DNA of 64,000 nucleotides. It comes from Euleptes europaea (lineage: Eukaryota > Chordata > Lepidosauria > Squamata > Sphaerodactylidae). Made by a program: the position numbers and the translations under genes. This document shows, one piece after another, positions 1 through 11,669 of this stretch. The first letter of the stretch is position 1. Every line of letters begins with the position of its first letter. The notes below the pieces were generated by a model. That model was not told the origin of the DNA and did not search any database. It saw only the letters and a program-made list of their open reading frames with translations. The stretch lies in assembly GCF_029931775.1 (NCBI RefSeq), contig NC_079328.1:13967501-14031500 (forward strand), in the 5' to 3' direction.

Positions 1-690
1 ATCCCCTGATGAAAACATGTTTGGCAGATGTTCACTTCTTGTGTGAAGGAGGAGTGCCAAAGTTCAAACTCAGGTTGATAAGCAACTGAATAGTGTATAA
101 CAAACAACAGGAGAATGAAATTGATGGTACGGAACTCCGGATTCTTCTGCCATTTCGTATAGTATAACTTCATCAGCCTGAATAATATACACTGTTGCAA
201 TGATAAGGAGATAGGTTCATTAACAATCTTCCTCGCATAGAGATAAGCCTATAATAACAGCTTAAATACGAATAATGAATATGTATTTTGCATGATTATC
301 GTTGTTTGTGATTTCAGCATATACATCTGACAGATTTACAAGTTGGTTATATTTCTTTGGGGTCTTCATATGTATACCTGTTCAAGACATCGTGCTGTTT
401 ATTAGGTTTGCATTCAGTTTTTCAGCGCAGGTGTTTTTTTTTTAATTGCTTCAGGCTGTGTACTGAGGAACGTTTGGCATTGTCTTCCTCCCCCACTCTA
501 GGACTTTTATCTGGACTCTCTTATCACAAACATAGAACTGGTCACTAAAATTAGAGGGTTTTTTTGTAAAAGATTTAAAAGCAGCAAAGGTAACACTCAT
601 TTATTAAGGAAGGTTCTAAAAAATCAAAGGATACTTAGAATAATGTGCTTTCTGATTAATTAGATGGAAACCTTTATTAAAGAAAACTAT
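1..690. other. AT-rich stretch, nothing recognised
   Basis: Low-GC sequence with only short chance open frames. I see no exon, no repeat family and no tandem array that I can name. Confidence 0.5.
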
Positions 691-2860
691 TTCACATTTA
701 TTTATTCATTCATTCATTCATTACATTCTTACCCGCCTGAAGGGTGGGCTCGGGCAGCTCACAAGAACCAAATGCAATAAAAACAGAATAAAACATTTTA
801 AATACAATTAAAATTGCCCAATCCACTAATAGATAAAGGCAATAATGCCCCAGTTTTGCTAAAAGACAGAAAAAATAACCATCTGCAGCCAGGCAAGTAG
901 ATTTGACCACCCCCAAGATGGTATAAAGAGGGGGGAGGAGGGATTAGGGATGCCAGTATTTGTGGGGGGGGGGGAATGTCTCTGGCCTCAACCATAAGCA
1001 CAGCGGAATAGCTACATCTTGCAGGCCCTGTGGAATTCTTTGAGATCCCGCAGGGCCCTGATCTCAATAGGGAGACTATTCCACCAGGCAGAGGCAAGGG
1101 CAGAAAAAGCCCTGGTCATGATTGAGGCCAGCCGGATGCTCCTTGGGCCAGGGACCACCAGTAGGTTGTTATTACATCAGTGCAACTTTCTCTGGGGAGC
1201 ATACCAGGAGAGGCAGTCCAATAGATATGAAGGTCCCAGACAGTGTAAGGCTTTAAAGGTCATAACCAGCACCTTGAAACTGACCTGATACTCTAGCTGG
1301 AGCCAGTCCAGATGATGCCCTGGCATAATGTATGCCCACATCAAGGTCCCAGTGAGAAGCCTTACTGTGTTATTCTGTACCAGCTGGAGCCTTCGAGTCA
1401 GTCTTAGGGAAAGTGAGTTGCAGTAGTCTAGACTGGAGGTGACCATCACGTGGGTCACCGTGGCTAAGTCAGGGAGGGAGAGGTAAGGTACCAACTGCCA
1501 GACCCAACGGAGATGGTCGAAAGCTGTCTGGGTCATGGCTGTGACCTGTGCCTCCATTGCCAAGGAGGCATCTATGGCTACAACCAGGCTCCTGACCATG
1601 CGCGTAGGTGTCAACTGCACGCCGTCAAGAACTGTGGGTCAGCACCCCAACCCCGAGTTGCCCCAGATGAGCCACAGGACCTCCATCTTCGATGGATTTA
1701 GTTTCAGCCGTCTTTGCTTCAGCCATCCAGTCACGGCATCCAAGCACCTGGCCAGTGTGTCCGGGGCGGAGTCCAGATGACTGTCCATCAGTAGATAAAG
1801 CTAGGTGTCATTGATGTATTGATGACACCCCCAGCCTGAAACTCTGGACCAGCTGGGTGGGAGGGCGCATATAGGTGTTAAACAACATAAAGGAGAGGAT
1901 CACACCTTGTGGCACCCCACACACCAGAGGGTGCTGCTGCGATACCTCCTCCCCCAGTGTCACTCTCTGTCCCGGACCATGGAGGAAGGAGCACAGCCAT
2001 TGAAGGGCTAAGCCCCAAATCCCAATGCCGGAGAGGCGGTGGCCTAAGATGTCATGATCGACCATGTCAAAGGCTGCTGACAGATCTAATAATATCAGCA
2101 GCCCCAACCCACCCCAATCCAGCTGTCAAAGGAGATCGTCTACAAGGGTGACCAGAGCCGTCTCCATCCCACGGCCAGGGCGGAAGCCCGACAGGAATGG
2201 GTCTAGAATTGATGCTTCATGCAGAAAAACCTGAAGTTGCTCGGTTGCCACTCTCTCAACTATCTTTCCCAGGTACGAAAGGTTCGACACTGGAAGGTAG
2301 TTGGCAAGATCCCTAGAGTCTAAAGATGGTTTCTTTAAGAGCAGGCGCACCACTGCCTCTTTTAAACCCCCTGGGAAGGTCCCAGAATCAAAGGACAGAT
2401 TAATAATCTCTCCTAGGGGGCCCTGCATCGACTCCCGGGAGGCCTTCACCAACCAGGAGGGACATGGGTCTAAAAGGCTTTACAGCTGTCAGGATTCTGC
2501 CCACATCGTCTAGCAAAAGCTGGCTGAAGTGGTCCAATGTAGGACCAGAAGACGGGCAAGGGGCCTCCAGTTCCCTTACTGTGTTAAGGTTGGCCGGGAG
2601 GTCATGGCGGAGCGATAAGACTTTATCTGCAAAAAAGCTCAAAAATGCCTCACAGCTAAATGCCAAACTCGTATTTAAATTTGATTGTCCCTCAGGAAGG
2701 GATGTTAATGATCTGATTATTCTAAACAATTGTGCTGGGCAAGAGCTAGCAGAAGCAATTTCTGCTGCGTAAAATTCCTTTTTGGCAGCTTTCACTGCCA
2801 CCTCATAGTCTTTCATAAGCGTCCTATAAGGTGCTCGTGAAGCCCTGTGAGAGGGGGAAA
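690..2860 (-). mobile_element. L2-type LINE, 5'-truncated, decayed
   Basis: A non-LTR retrotransposon lies on the minus strand. Three minus-strand pieces read like the L2 reverse transcriptase. 2400-2816 is the linker before RT (KAAKKEFYAAEIASASS, then LFRIIRSL). 2126-2452 carries the early RT block (DLANYLPVSNLSYLGKIVERV, FLSGFRPGRG). 1808-2107 carries DLSAAFDMVDHDIL and VCGVPQGVILS. The catalytic YADD block is degenerate (reads YIND, followed by a stop) at about 1815-1835. 1177-1620 is the RT C-terminus (SSLDYCNSL...RLQLVQN). The 3' tail, minus strand, ends in the usual CCCGCC...GAATGAATGAATG repeat at 690-735. No endonuclease domain is visible, so the copy is 5'-truncated near 2860. It is an old, inactive copy. 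Confidence 0.85.
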
Positions 2861-4200
2861 CAAATTTGGTTGAATACAGTAGGGAGGAAGCCAGAGGAAA
2901 GTGGATGGTTATGCCGTAGAGATATGGGAGACTGCAAACAAGAGATGGAAGGGGGTTGGATCAAGTGGGCAATTGGAGAAGTTAAATGAAAGTAACAGTC
3001 ATCAAGTACCTGGGGGGGGGCAGATGATGCAAGAGGAGGGTGAATTGGGAAGGGATGACTATAGGAGACAATAGGTTGGTTGCATCAAAGAGGCTTAACC
3101 AAGGAGATGGCTGACAAGGAGAGGATTAATTACGTTCTCCTCCAGAGATGTTCAGCTACATGAGACCATGAACAAAAATATCAAATGGAGTAAGTGGGCA
3201 AGAGCGGTTTCAGAGGAATTACAGACATCAAAGTTGACGTCACAATGAAGGAAATCAGGGCAGAGTCAGAGAAGACCAAGGTGAACTACTCATCAGGGTG
3301 TGAGGTAAAGTTTTGTAGGAACCCAAGGGATACAGGATATTTATTGAGATGCACAGGGAATTGACTTGTACAGAACTGGTTTCAAAGGCTAAGAAATGGG
3401 GGATAGGGGTGGGCAGGGGGTAGAAGTGGCAGAGTTTGGAAAGCAGAAGCCAGTAAGAACAGTGTAGCCGTCGTGGCAAAGTGTATGGGAATAGAGGCCT
3501 CCAAAAGAGAGAGAAGTGTTGGGAGAAGGGAGCCAGATGTTGGAGAGACTGAGAGGAGAAAATGTCGTAGAAGGCGACTGCTTTCTGGTTGAGGGAGTGA
3601 CAGTTCGGAGGTGACACAGTGCAAGTCAGGATCTTACAATTCCTGTCGGGACACTGCTGGTGATCAATGCCCTTGGCACAGGGTCCAGGAGGGTGGACAA
3701 CAGAAGATGGAACGCATTGCTCCTGGCAGATGTCAGGAGATGAGATGGGTGGGCAGATGGGAGCTCCTGTAGGGTCTTCTCAGCAATGTGTCAGCTGGTG
3801 TGTGCGTGTAGGGGGGGGGCTTTCATGTTCCCCAGTGAGAGACTCCTGCAAAGACCCCCAATCCAGAGTAGTAACTCACAGCTTAGTAGTTATATCAGCC
3901 AATAATAGTGATTCTACGGTCTATAAAAGCACAATGAAGATTTCAGGTTAGTATAACTTGCAGCTTTCTTTCCACCTTTCCCCAGAGGGCTTTCAGACTC
4001 GCCTCGATCAACAAGGCACTCATATCAAAAAGAAAAAGACAAGCTCCTCAACTTTTCCATTCCCAGGGTTTGGGATCTCTCTTTCCTTCTTCCACCACTT
4101 GAGGGCCAGGTGGGTTAAGTCAGCATGCGGCAGAGTAGCAGAACATTATCTCAGTGACAACCATAATAAATGCTAACATTTTAATGTTATCTGTTACACA
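2861..4200. other. No recognised feature
   Basis: Unique-looking sequence, purine-rich in its first half, with chance frames up to 120 codons on the minus strand (3255-3617) that lack any recognisable motif. I cannot support a gene or a repeat here. Confidence 0.4.
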
Positions 4201-4259
4201 GACATTGCTATTCAACCAATAATCTTATGAACTTGTGGGGACTGCCTGACTGGTGAGCC

Positions 4260-4448
4260 CTCATTGGTTACTTTCCTAATTGAACACCATCTGCTTTTAT
4301 TTTGGTTATATTGGTTAGTATAGTTATATTTATTGGTTTTAATGTACAAGTAGTATAGCTTTTATTGGTTTTAATGTTGTTACCCACCCTGAGCCCTGCT
4401 TTGGCTGGGAAGGGCTGGATAGAAATGTGAAGCATAAATAAATAAAAT
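4260..4448 (+). mobile_element. L2 LINE 3' end fragment
   Basis: The segment ends with the L2-type tail: CACCCTGAGCCCTG, a short spacer, then GGATAGAAATGTGAAG and an (AAAT)n run. Only the 3' untranslated end is present. Confidence 0.6.
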
Positions 4449-4487
4449 ATACCGGTATATGGGAATTAAATGAGCACTACTGTCTAC

Positions 4488-4775
4488 GTGGCACAGAGTG
4501 GTGAGCTGCAGTACTGCAGTCAAAAGCTCTGCTCACAACCGGAGTTCGATCCCGACAGGAGTCAGTTTCAGGTAGCCAGTTCAAGGTTGACTCAGTCTTC
4601 CATCATTCCGAGGTGGGTAAAATGAGTACCCAGCTTGCTGGGGGTTAAGGGAAGATGACTGGGGAAGGCACTGGCAAACCACCCCGCAAACAAAGTCTGC
4701 CTAGTAAACATCGGGATGTGACGTCACCCCATGGGTCAGGAATGACCCAGTGCTTGCATATTTACCTTTACCTTT
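4488..4775 (+). mobile_element. Sauria SINE
   Basis: A tRNA-derived squamate SINE. The body has the conserved stretch around GGCACTGGCAAACCACC and the end block GACGTCACCCCATGGGTCAGG, followed by the diagnostic (TTTACC)n tail shared with Bov-B LINEs. It is flanked by a perfect 9-bp target duplication, ACTGTCTAC, at 4479-4487 and 4776-4784. This family is specific to squamates and is the strongest clue to the organism. Confidence 0.85.
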
Positions 4776-4939
4776 ACTGTCTACTTTGCTTGCATATATA
4801 TCCTTCCCTCCCAAAAGGTTTACACCTGTAATGGTTCTGGTCAGAGTGCTGGCAATAGGATGTAACAATGATTGTTCTTGCCCTGACTATTTGGACTCTC
4901 TCCTGCTATGCGCTGCCATGACAGCTTCACTTTTGTGAG

Positions 4940-5470
4940 CAGAGCCTTCTGAAGATGCCACCCTGCCAATCCTGCAAGATCGATACCTGCCTGTACTTGT
5001 GCGTTCTCTGCTGTGGCCCCCACTTTGTGGAATCGCCTGCCGTAGGAGGTCAGGAAGGGTCCCACGCTTCTGTCATTCTGCAAACTATGTAAAATGGAAT
5101 TGTTCAGGATGGCATTTTTATAAAGGAAATAGGCCTAATATATAATGGAATGGTTCAGTGAGGTGGTTTTACATATCGAACAGGACTGAAGATGGTAGTC
5201 TATGCCACTGTGTGTGATATGTTTATCTATTCGCTGTATGTATTATCTTGCTGGTACCGCAGTTTTCTCCTTTTGTGATACCGTTTTCTGCATCGTTTGA
5301 CTTAGAATGTCTAAAACTTTTTTAAATTGTTTCTGATTTTTTGTAAACCTTGTCCTACTGCATTGCTTATTAGACGTCTCATGCTATTTCACTGCATCAA
5401 TTTACACCGCATAATCTGCCTGAAGTATGTGAGAAAAGTGGACTGTAAAGTAAATAAACAAATAAATCTG
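4940..5470 (+). mobile_element. L2/CR1-like LINE 3' end
   Basis: The segment contains the remnant of a LINE reading-frame end (GTGGAATCGCCTGCCGTAGG, a WNRLP-like block), followed by a long 3' UTR ending in GAGAAAAGTGGACTGTAAAG and an A-rich (AAATAAAC)n tail. Confidence 0.6.
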
Positions 5471-5540
5471 TGCGAACTGTACTGATTTATTGATCCCATC
5501 ACCAAGAAAGGCCTCTTTGTTCAGAAATCTCCCTCCCACT

Positions 5541-6281
5541 TTGTGTGTGTAAAGTGCCGTCAAGTTGCAGCCAACTTATGGCGACCCCTTTTGGGGGTTT
5601 TCATTGCAAGAGACTAACAGAGGTGGTGTTGAGCATTAGGTAGCGAGCTTTGTTTCATTTCAGACAGGCAAGGGTTAATATTGAGGTTAACCAGCTCAAA
5701 GGTATGATGTAACCTGTAATATGTTAATCTAGCATTTGGTCAGTGAAGAACATCTGTTGTACACAAGCAAATCTGCATTTTACTGTGCTATCCATATATC
5801 CTTTGTTTAGTAGAGAAAGCACAGTCCTAGTTAACTTTTGACCATCAACCTGGAAGGATGGAGGGGCTATTCTTATATCTAGAAATGCCTCGTGTTTAAG
5901 CTTAGTGCCTGCCAGAAGCATCTGGCAGTATAGGTAACTGTAGAGATGTAGAAAGAATTTGTTTTACCTCCCGTGAACCCTATCCCTGATTTAGTGAGTA
6001 AAGGTTGTTTGACTGAGACAAAAGGACTTTTTCTATTTTTGTGCGTGTGTGAGACTTACTCTATTTTCATTAGGCCATAGCCAAACAATCCAATCCCTCT
6101 GAATCGGTAGCAGATACTAAGAAGTAAGGCTCAGTTCTAACAGGTGGTTTGCCAGTGCCTTCCTCTACACAGCAACCCTGGTATTCCTTGGTGGTCTCCC
6201 ATCCAAATACTAACCAGGGCTGACCCTGCTTAGCTTCTAAGATCTGATGAGATCAGGCTAGCCTGGGCCATCCAGGTCAGG
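5541..6281 (-). mobile_element. 5S rRNA-derived SINE, split by a solo LTR
   Basis: On the minus strand 6150-6281 reads as a degenerate 5S rRNA head (AGCTAAGCAGGGTCAGCCC, GGTTAGTATTTGGATGGGAG). 5541-5626 is the matching SINE body and tail with GTTGCAGCCAACTTATGGCG. The two parts join in the normal order once 5627-6142 is set aside. This is a SINE3-type element, not a 5S gene. Confidence 0.75.
5627..6142. mobile_element. Solo LTR (endogenous retrovirus or LTR retrotransposon)
   Basis: A 516-bp block begins TGTTGAGC and ends TTCTAACA (TG...CA, with TGTT/AACA inverted ends). It is flanked by a perfect 5-bp duplication, GGTGG, at 5622-5626 and 6143-6147. It sits inside a 5S-derived SINE whose halves are continuous without it. 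No internal region or second LTR is present, so it is the fossil left by recombination between two LTRs. Family not identified. Confidence 0.75.
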
Positions 6282-6799
6282 GCTCCCTCCCACTTTAACA
6301 GTATATTAAAATCTGACTCATGTTATTTGGGGAGGGGATATAATTTGTTCTTGAAAAGGGTCCTCTGGGTTATCCTGTCTAACAAGATGAGTGTTCTAAA
6401 GCATCCCAGACAGACACACCACATGCAGCCTGTCTTTTCCACTTTTAAATTTTATTTTACATTTTACTTGTATTAAAAAATGAACTATCAACAACAATAT
6501 TATAAAAACAAAAATTCTCCCTTGGAATATCAGGCTTCTTTAATCTTCCTCTATTGGAGCTGGACTGCACTTATAAACAGGCTATTTCTTCCAATTTAAC
6601 TGAAAAATATGTATCAACGGCTACTTGGCATATTGTAAACATTTGAAAATTGCCCACATAAACATCACCACCACACTTAATCGTCTTCTTTCCAAGCTAA
6701 AATTACCCAATGTATATTTCTATAGTCCTTTAAATCATTGACATTGTTTCAGATTAGGAATCCTCCGCCATAAATTCTGGTGGCTGGTAGTGAACCTAG

Positions 6800-7175
6800 T
6801 GAGGATAATATTTATTTATTTAGAGATTTTATATGTGGCCTCACCGGAAACCTGCTTGAGGAGGCTTACCGGTAAAAAACTATGCCATAAAATCATAAGA
6901 AACAATTACAATTTATTAATATTTTTTAAAAAAAACAAGCCACAGGCTTAAAAACAACCAAAACAAATGGCGAACAACCATATATAGCACAAAAGCCCCA
7001 TTGAGTTCAACTGGGGGGAATAAAGGGCTTGTTTAACTCAGCTATTGAGACTGATAGGATTTTAAAATACTTACATTTGGGCAGTTCATTATTTATTAAT
7101 TAAATATTTGTTTCAGTTTTTCTCTTGCACTGAGGACTCAAAGGAGTTTACGCATATACATTCAATAATATAAGT
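6800..7175 (-). mobile_element. Two LINE 3'-end fragments (L2-like)
   Basis: Two short stretches (about 6800-7010 and 7085-7170) each show, in reverse, the L2-like tail: TTTATTTATT, then a motif like AGGAGGCTTACC or AAAGGAGTTTACG. No coding part is present. Confidence 0.45.
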
Positions 7176-8305
7176 TTAAACATAAACATGTCACCCTATG
7201 ACCCCCCTCCCTCAGACTTAATACAGGTGTTGATCCAGGTTGGTGCTGGTTCTACCAACAGGGCTGGCACAGGGCCACAGGCTAAGAGCCAGAAGCCCTT
7301 CGGATCTTGCCCTTCTGCTCATGCCAAAGGCTCTAATCTCCAGCCAAGTCCACACTTGAAGCTGCCTACAAAAAGGGGAGGAGCAGAAGCCAAGCCAAAG
7401 TCTTATTCTGCTGGCTCAGATGCTCCAATATCCTCCCCCACTTTATGCGAAATCAATTTTGGAAAGTTTACACTAGACAGGTTACATTTCCTAATATTAA
7501 TTATTTTTCTAGCAACAAACTAACATAGCTGCCGTGCTGGCATTACTAACCCAATGCTATTTTCAGTATTTAATCAAATTTCTTCATTGTTTGTATGTTT
7601 CTAGCCAACTACGGTATATATATATATATATTTGTTCTAAAATAACAGCCTGACCTCAATGGGCTTAGATACATCTCACTTTGAGCCTGCACAAGAGTTT
7701 TCTCTTGGCTGCTCTTGAGCTGCTGGCTGTTTGAGCACTTAAGATCAGCCAGCTGCAAAAGTGAGATAAAGTTACCACACTTTCATAAAGCGTAAGTGCG
7801 CCATAGGACCCATTGGTGGAATTGACCTGCCAGGAAAAGAGGTAAGAAATACTCTTCTAAAACCAGCATTTCCCCACAGATTTCCCCCTTCGGTGCTGAG
7901 ATCCCTGTTGCTTATTCACTGCCTACAATTAGTTTTATGCTATATGGGATGGACAGTTGAGTGTGTCTTTCATCTAAAGTGTTTAAAAAAATTTAAGAAC
8001 CAAAAACAGCGTGGAGAGGTTGTAGATGCAGGAAGGGTGGGCGAGAAAGCAGAAGTTTCTGAACCGTTACATTTCTGGTAGTTTGTCTGCTCCACATTTC
8101 TCTGAAATTGGTTTTGCCCACAATGGATAGAAGTGTAAAATCAGCTCATGAGTCAGTGTGCCCTTGAGCAGAAAAATGGTTGGAAGGAAAAGCTTAAACA
8201 GGCCCTCTTCCCAGGACTCCCCACTCTGACACGGCAGTCTCCCAGGGATGGTTTTGTTTAAAAAAAACCTTAGTGGTGGTGGTGTGTATGTGTGTGTGTG
8301 TGTGG
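7176..8305. other. No gene; short (TA)n microsatellite
   Basis: I see a (TA)n run at about 7614-7632 and a (GT)n run at about 8284-8303, and nothing else that I can name. The 111-codon frame at 7188-7523 has no recognisable domain. Confidence 0.4.
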
Positions 8306-8313
8306 GGGGGAAT

Positions 8314-8516
8314 TAGGGTTGCCAGGTCCCTCTTCACCACTGACGGGAGGTTTTGGGGGTGGAGCCTGAGGAGGATGGGGTTTGGGAGGGACTTCAATGC
8401 CATAGAGTCCAATTGCCGAAGTGGCCATTTTCTCCAGGTGAACTGATCTCTATAGGCTGGAGATCAGTTGTATTAGCAGGAGATCTCCAGCTAGTACCTG
8501 GAGCTTGGCAACCTCA
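8314..8516 (-). mobile_element. MITE-A (hAT-like) copy
   Basis: Minus-strand copy of the TAGGGTTGCC...GGCAACCCTA family. The flanks carry a perfect 8-bp duplication, GGGGGAAT, at 8306-8313 and 8517-8524. The body carries the family block GGACTCTATGGC in reverse, next to TTCTCCAGG. Confidence 0.85.
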
Positions 8517-8524
8517 GGGGGAAT

Positions 8525-10324
8525 ACATGAGTTTAGATGAGTTTAGCCTTGTTAGGTCGCCAGGGAGGAGGACATTTAAGGGGTAAGGCTAGGTCATGGG
8601 GTTTATTGTAATGTGACAGGCAGGTCTGAACCCTTCCTGGCAACAAGCTTGTCACTCATAAGCTGGCTTTATAAGAGCAAATGCACACCCTGTGTTAAGA
8701 AGTTGTGAGAGACAACATTTTTTGGCTTACAAAAATCACAAAATAATCGAGAGGGTGTGTTTAGCTTCCACAATCCTCTTCTGTCTATGCAATAATTGCC
8801 GGGGGGGAGGGTACACTCCTTTTACACTTTAGTAAGAAATTAGTCTCAAGAGGGTGCTTGCTTTTGCATGCATAGGGGTTCACTTAAAGCATCCCACTCA
8901 GCCATTACCATAATCACTGCCCTCCATTTCTTGTACAGAGCAGTCCTGCCTTACAGGATAAAAGCATTATTTGACAACAAGCCGGCCTGCTTGTGGCTTC
9001 TCCTGTTCAGCAGACACCCTGGGGAAAGACCTAAAGGAATCTATCTGCTGAGATGAAAAAATCCTGCCCTGGATCCATCCTCCCCCACTATTGTCCCTAT
9101 TCTTGTAAAGAGTAGTAATCAGGGTCTGTTGACCTGCAGATTCGACCTTCCCAGCTCACTTCCAATCCTGTAAACCAACTGGGGAGGAAAAGAGACTCTG
9201 AGAAGGCGTTAGGCAGGAGGAAGCCAAGTTTCTCTCCTCCCTCCCCACCCATGAGCCCATTTTGTTGTCAAGTTACCACACAAGACATCAACAAACCTGG
9301 AAGACCCACATTTGCCATAGTTTGGCTCTTTAGCCTAACTTTCAGTTGTTTTGAAATGGGGAACTTGACTAGTCTGCCAAAGAGGAATGGATCGAGGTCA
9401 TTTCCACTGCAAGCTACCCAGATGTGCTCAAACTGGAAGGGCCTTTTAAATTTGCCTACAAGTTGGGCCAGAACCTGCACAGTGTAGATTAGGGTGCATT
9501 GCGGATGGTTTGGGTCATTTCACTATGAAATCTCCATTCATACGGCTGCACATTCTATCCAGTAGATGGGTTCGTTTCACCCATCTTCGTTTTGAGAAGG
9601 AATCGCCTTGCAAGAGGCAATTGTTGTTTGTGGCTGATAACGCATAGTTGTTTTGTCTTCCGTTTCTCCCGCAAATCTTGCGATTCTGTTGTCATAACAC
9701 ATGATGTTCTCTTGCCTGCGGGGCTGATTCACTTCTGTTTCGCTACTTCTCTGTGTTTTCCCATCCCAGCTGTATCCCGATTTTATTTTCAGTTTTGCGG
9801 CAAATGCGAGTGTTTGGCAGTGCATGCTTCAGTGTGCGGGACGATCCCCGAGTCCCAACACCCCCTGTTCATATTCCCCACCCCCACCTCTCCTCCCAGT
9901 TCCTCTCCAGTCGACCCATGAACCATTTCCACCTTAGCTGCCGTGGTCTGCTGTTCCTCATCTGCTTCCTGTCACTTGTGTGTCACTTGGCAGTAAAAGG
10001 CTCCTCAACAACATAACCCATTTGTATCCATACTGTTGCTCCCCCCCCGCACTGTCATGCTATCATTTATAGGCATTTCTTAAATGATTTATATAATAAT
10101 AATCAGCCATTGAACTTAGAATAATTCTTAGTTCTTGCTAGTCTGTATTGCTCTCAATTGCCCAGCCCAAGTCTTCCCAGTCCCGCTGTGACATCACAGC
10201 ATCTAAGCCAATGATATTCACAGGAGCTGTGGGAGGGAGACAGGTATGTACCCTTTTTTCACTTCTGGCTAACAACAGGTGACACTTTCATTTGGGGAAA
10301 CAGCTCAGAGATAAGCATTTGATG
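8525..10324. other. No recognised feature
   Basis: Apparently unique sequence upstream of the RELL2 promoter. Frames of 60-109 codons exist (for example 9592-9921) but show no domain or splice context. In human this is where HDAC3 would be expected; I see no HDAC3-like exon on the minus strand. Confidence 0.4.
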
Positions 10325-10526
10325 TAGGGATGGCAACCTCTAGATTGGACCTGGAGATCCCCCAGAATTACAACTCATCTCCCGACTACAGAGATCAGTT
10401 CCCCTGGAGAAAATGGATGCTTTGGAGGGTGGACTCTATGGCATTGTACCCCACTGAGGTCTCTGTCCTCTCCAGGCTCCATCCCCAAATCTCCAGGAGT
10501 TTCCCAACCTGGATCTGGCAACCCTA
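10325..10526 (+). mobile_element. MITE-A copy, variant subfamily
   Basis: Starts TAGGGATGGCAACC and ends GGCAACCCTA. The middle has the variant block GATGCTTTGGAGGGTGGAC and GTACCCCACTGAGGTC, which also marks the copies at 12587 and 37022. No clear target duplication is left. Confidence 0.7.
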
Positions 10527-10615
10527 CCCCTCATCCTCAGCTGGTGGCCAGGGGGTGCCTGGAAATCCTAATTCAACCCTTCAACCTCCAGAGCTCAATC
10601 CCCAGAAGTCTTTTA

Positions 10616-10795
10616 GGCCATTTATGCATGGAAGGTTTTGCCTTGGATTTGCTGCTCTATAGACGCACATTTTCCCCATCCGAATTCTCAAAACCCTACA
10701 TGGGGGCTTATTTTTGAGTTTTAAAATTTGGATGGGGGAAATGTGCATCTAGAGAGCAACAAATCCAAGGCAAAACCTCTTGTGCATAAATGGCC
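10616..10795. mobile_element. PIF/Harbinger-like foldback MITE
   Basis: A 180-bp near-perfect hairpin. The left arm begins GGCCATTTATGCATGG and the right arm, inverted, begins GGCCATTTATGCACAAG. Pairing continues through TTTTGCCTTGGATTTG and GCACATTT for about 80 bp per arm. It is flanked by the trinucleotide TTA (10613-10615 and 10796-10798), as expected for PIF/Harbinger. Related copies lie at 37980 and 54626. Confidence 0.75.
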
Positions 10796-11157
10796 TTAAA
10801 AAAGAAAGCCTGATCACAGTTGTTCCGGGAAATGTATAGCATTGCCCGAGGTGTCCAATGTGTCTGGCTGTAGCATTCTCCCTGACATGCTGGCTTTCTA
10901 AGGGCAGGAGTACTGCCCCTTTCAGCTGGGAGGTCGGACTGTAGTTCAGCTGAAAAGCGATATGGGGAATACTTGGGCTCTTGAGGCCCTGAGAGGAGGC
11001 AGGAGCCCCTGGCCCACAGCCAGGGCCGGTGCTACCATTAGGCAAACTAGGCAGCCGCCTAGGGCGGAGACGTCAGAGAGGCGCAGAACTGGCCTGAGGG
11101 GCACAGTTTTTAAACAAATTAGTTTCTTGAAAGAAATGCGACTGACAAATTATATAT

Positions 11158-11412
11158 TGTCGAAGGCTTTCACGGTCAGAGTTCATTGGTTCTCGTAGGT
11201 TATCTGGGCTGTGTAACCGTGGTCTTGGTATTTTCTTTCCTGACGTTTCGCCAGCAGCTGGGGCCGGCATCTTCAGAGGAGTAACACTTTTAAGGAGACA
11301 CTGTCCTTCCGTGTTCCTCCTCTGAAGATGCCGGCCCCAGCTGCTGGCGAAACGTCAGGAAAGAAAATACCAAGACCACGGTTACACAGCCCGGATAACC
11401 TACGAGAACCAA
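11158..11412. mobile_element. Penelope-like terminal repeat, foldback copy
   Basis: Arms 11183-11281 and 11318-11416 are inverted copies around a 36-bp loop. Each arm contains the block CTGAAGATGCC...GGCGAAACGTC, found in one orientation in the left arm and the other in the right. The element is bounded by a duplication of about 15 bp, TGACAAATTATATAT (11143-11157) against a one-mismatch copy (11413-11427). The CTGANGA...CGAAACGT block is shared with the Penelope-like element at 60526-62288, which suggests the same class. Alternative: an unrelated short foldback repeat. Confidence 0.5.
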
Positions 11413-11669
11413 TGACAAATTAGATATATTTTAAAAAAATTTTAAGGTAAGTACCACAACAATGCTACGGACCAGAATTGATTATAACATCTTATAAAAC
11501 ATTTTGTGCTTTAGGAAAGAAAATACCAAGACCACGGTCACACAGCCCGGATAACCTCCGAGAACCAATGACAAATTATATATATTTTTAAAAATTTTTA
11601 AGATAAGTACCACAACAATGCTACGGACCAGAATTGATTATAACATCTTATAAAACAGTTTGTGCTTTA
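11358..11669. repeat. 156-bp tandem duplication
   Basis: Unit 1 is 11358-11513 and unit 2 is 11514-11669. Both begin GGAAAGAAAATACCAAGACC and end TTTTGTGCTTTA or TTTGTGCTTTA. The unit spans the junction between the Penelope-like foldback and its MITE-D host, so it arose after that insertion. Confidence 0.85.

Noticed and set aside
3255-3617. Minus-strand gene of 120 codons
   Set aside because: Two overlapping frames of similar length, biased composition, no motif.
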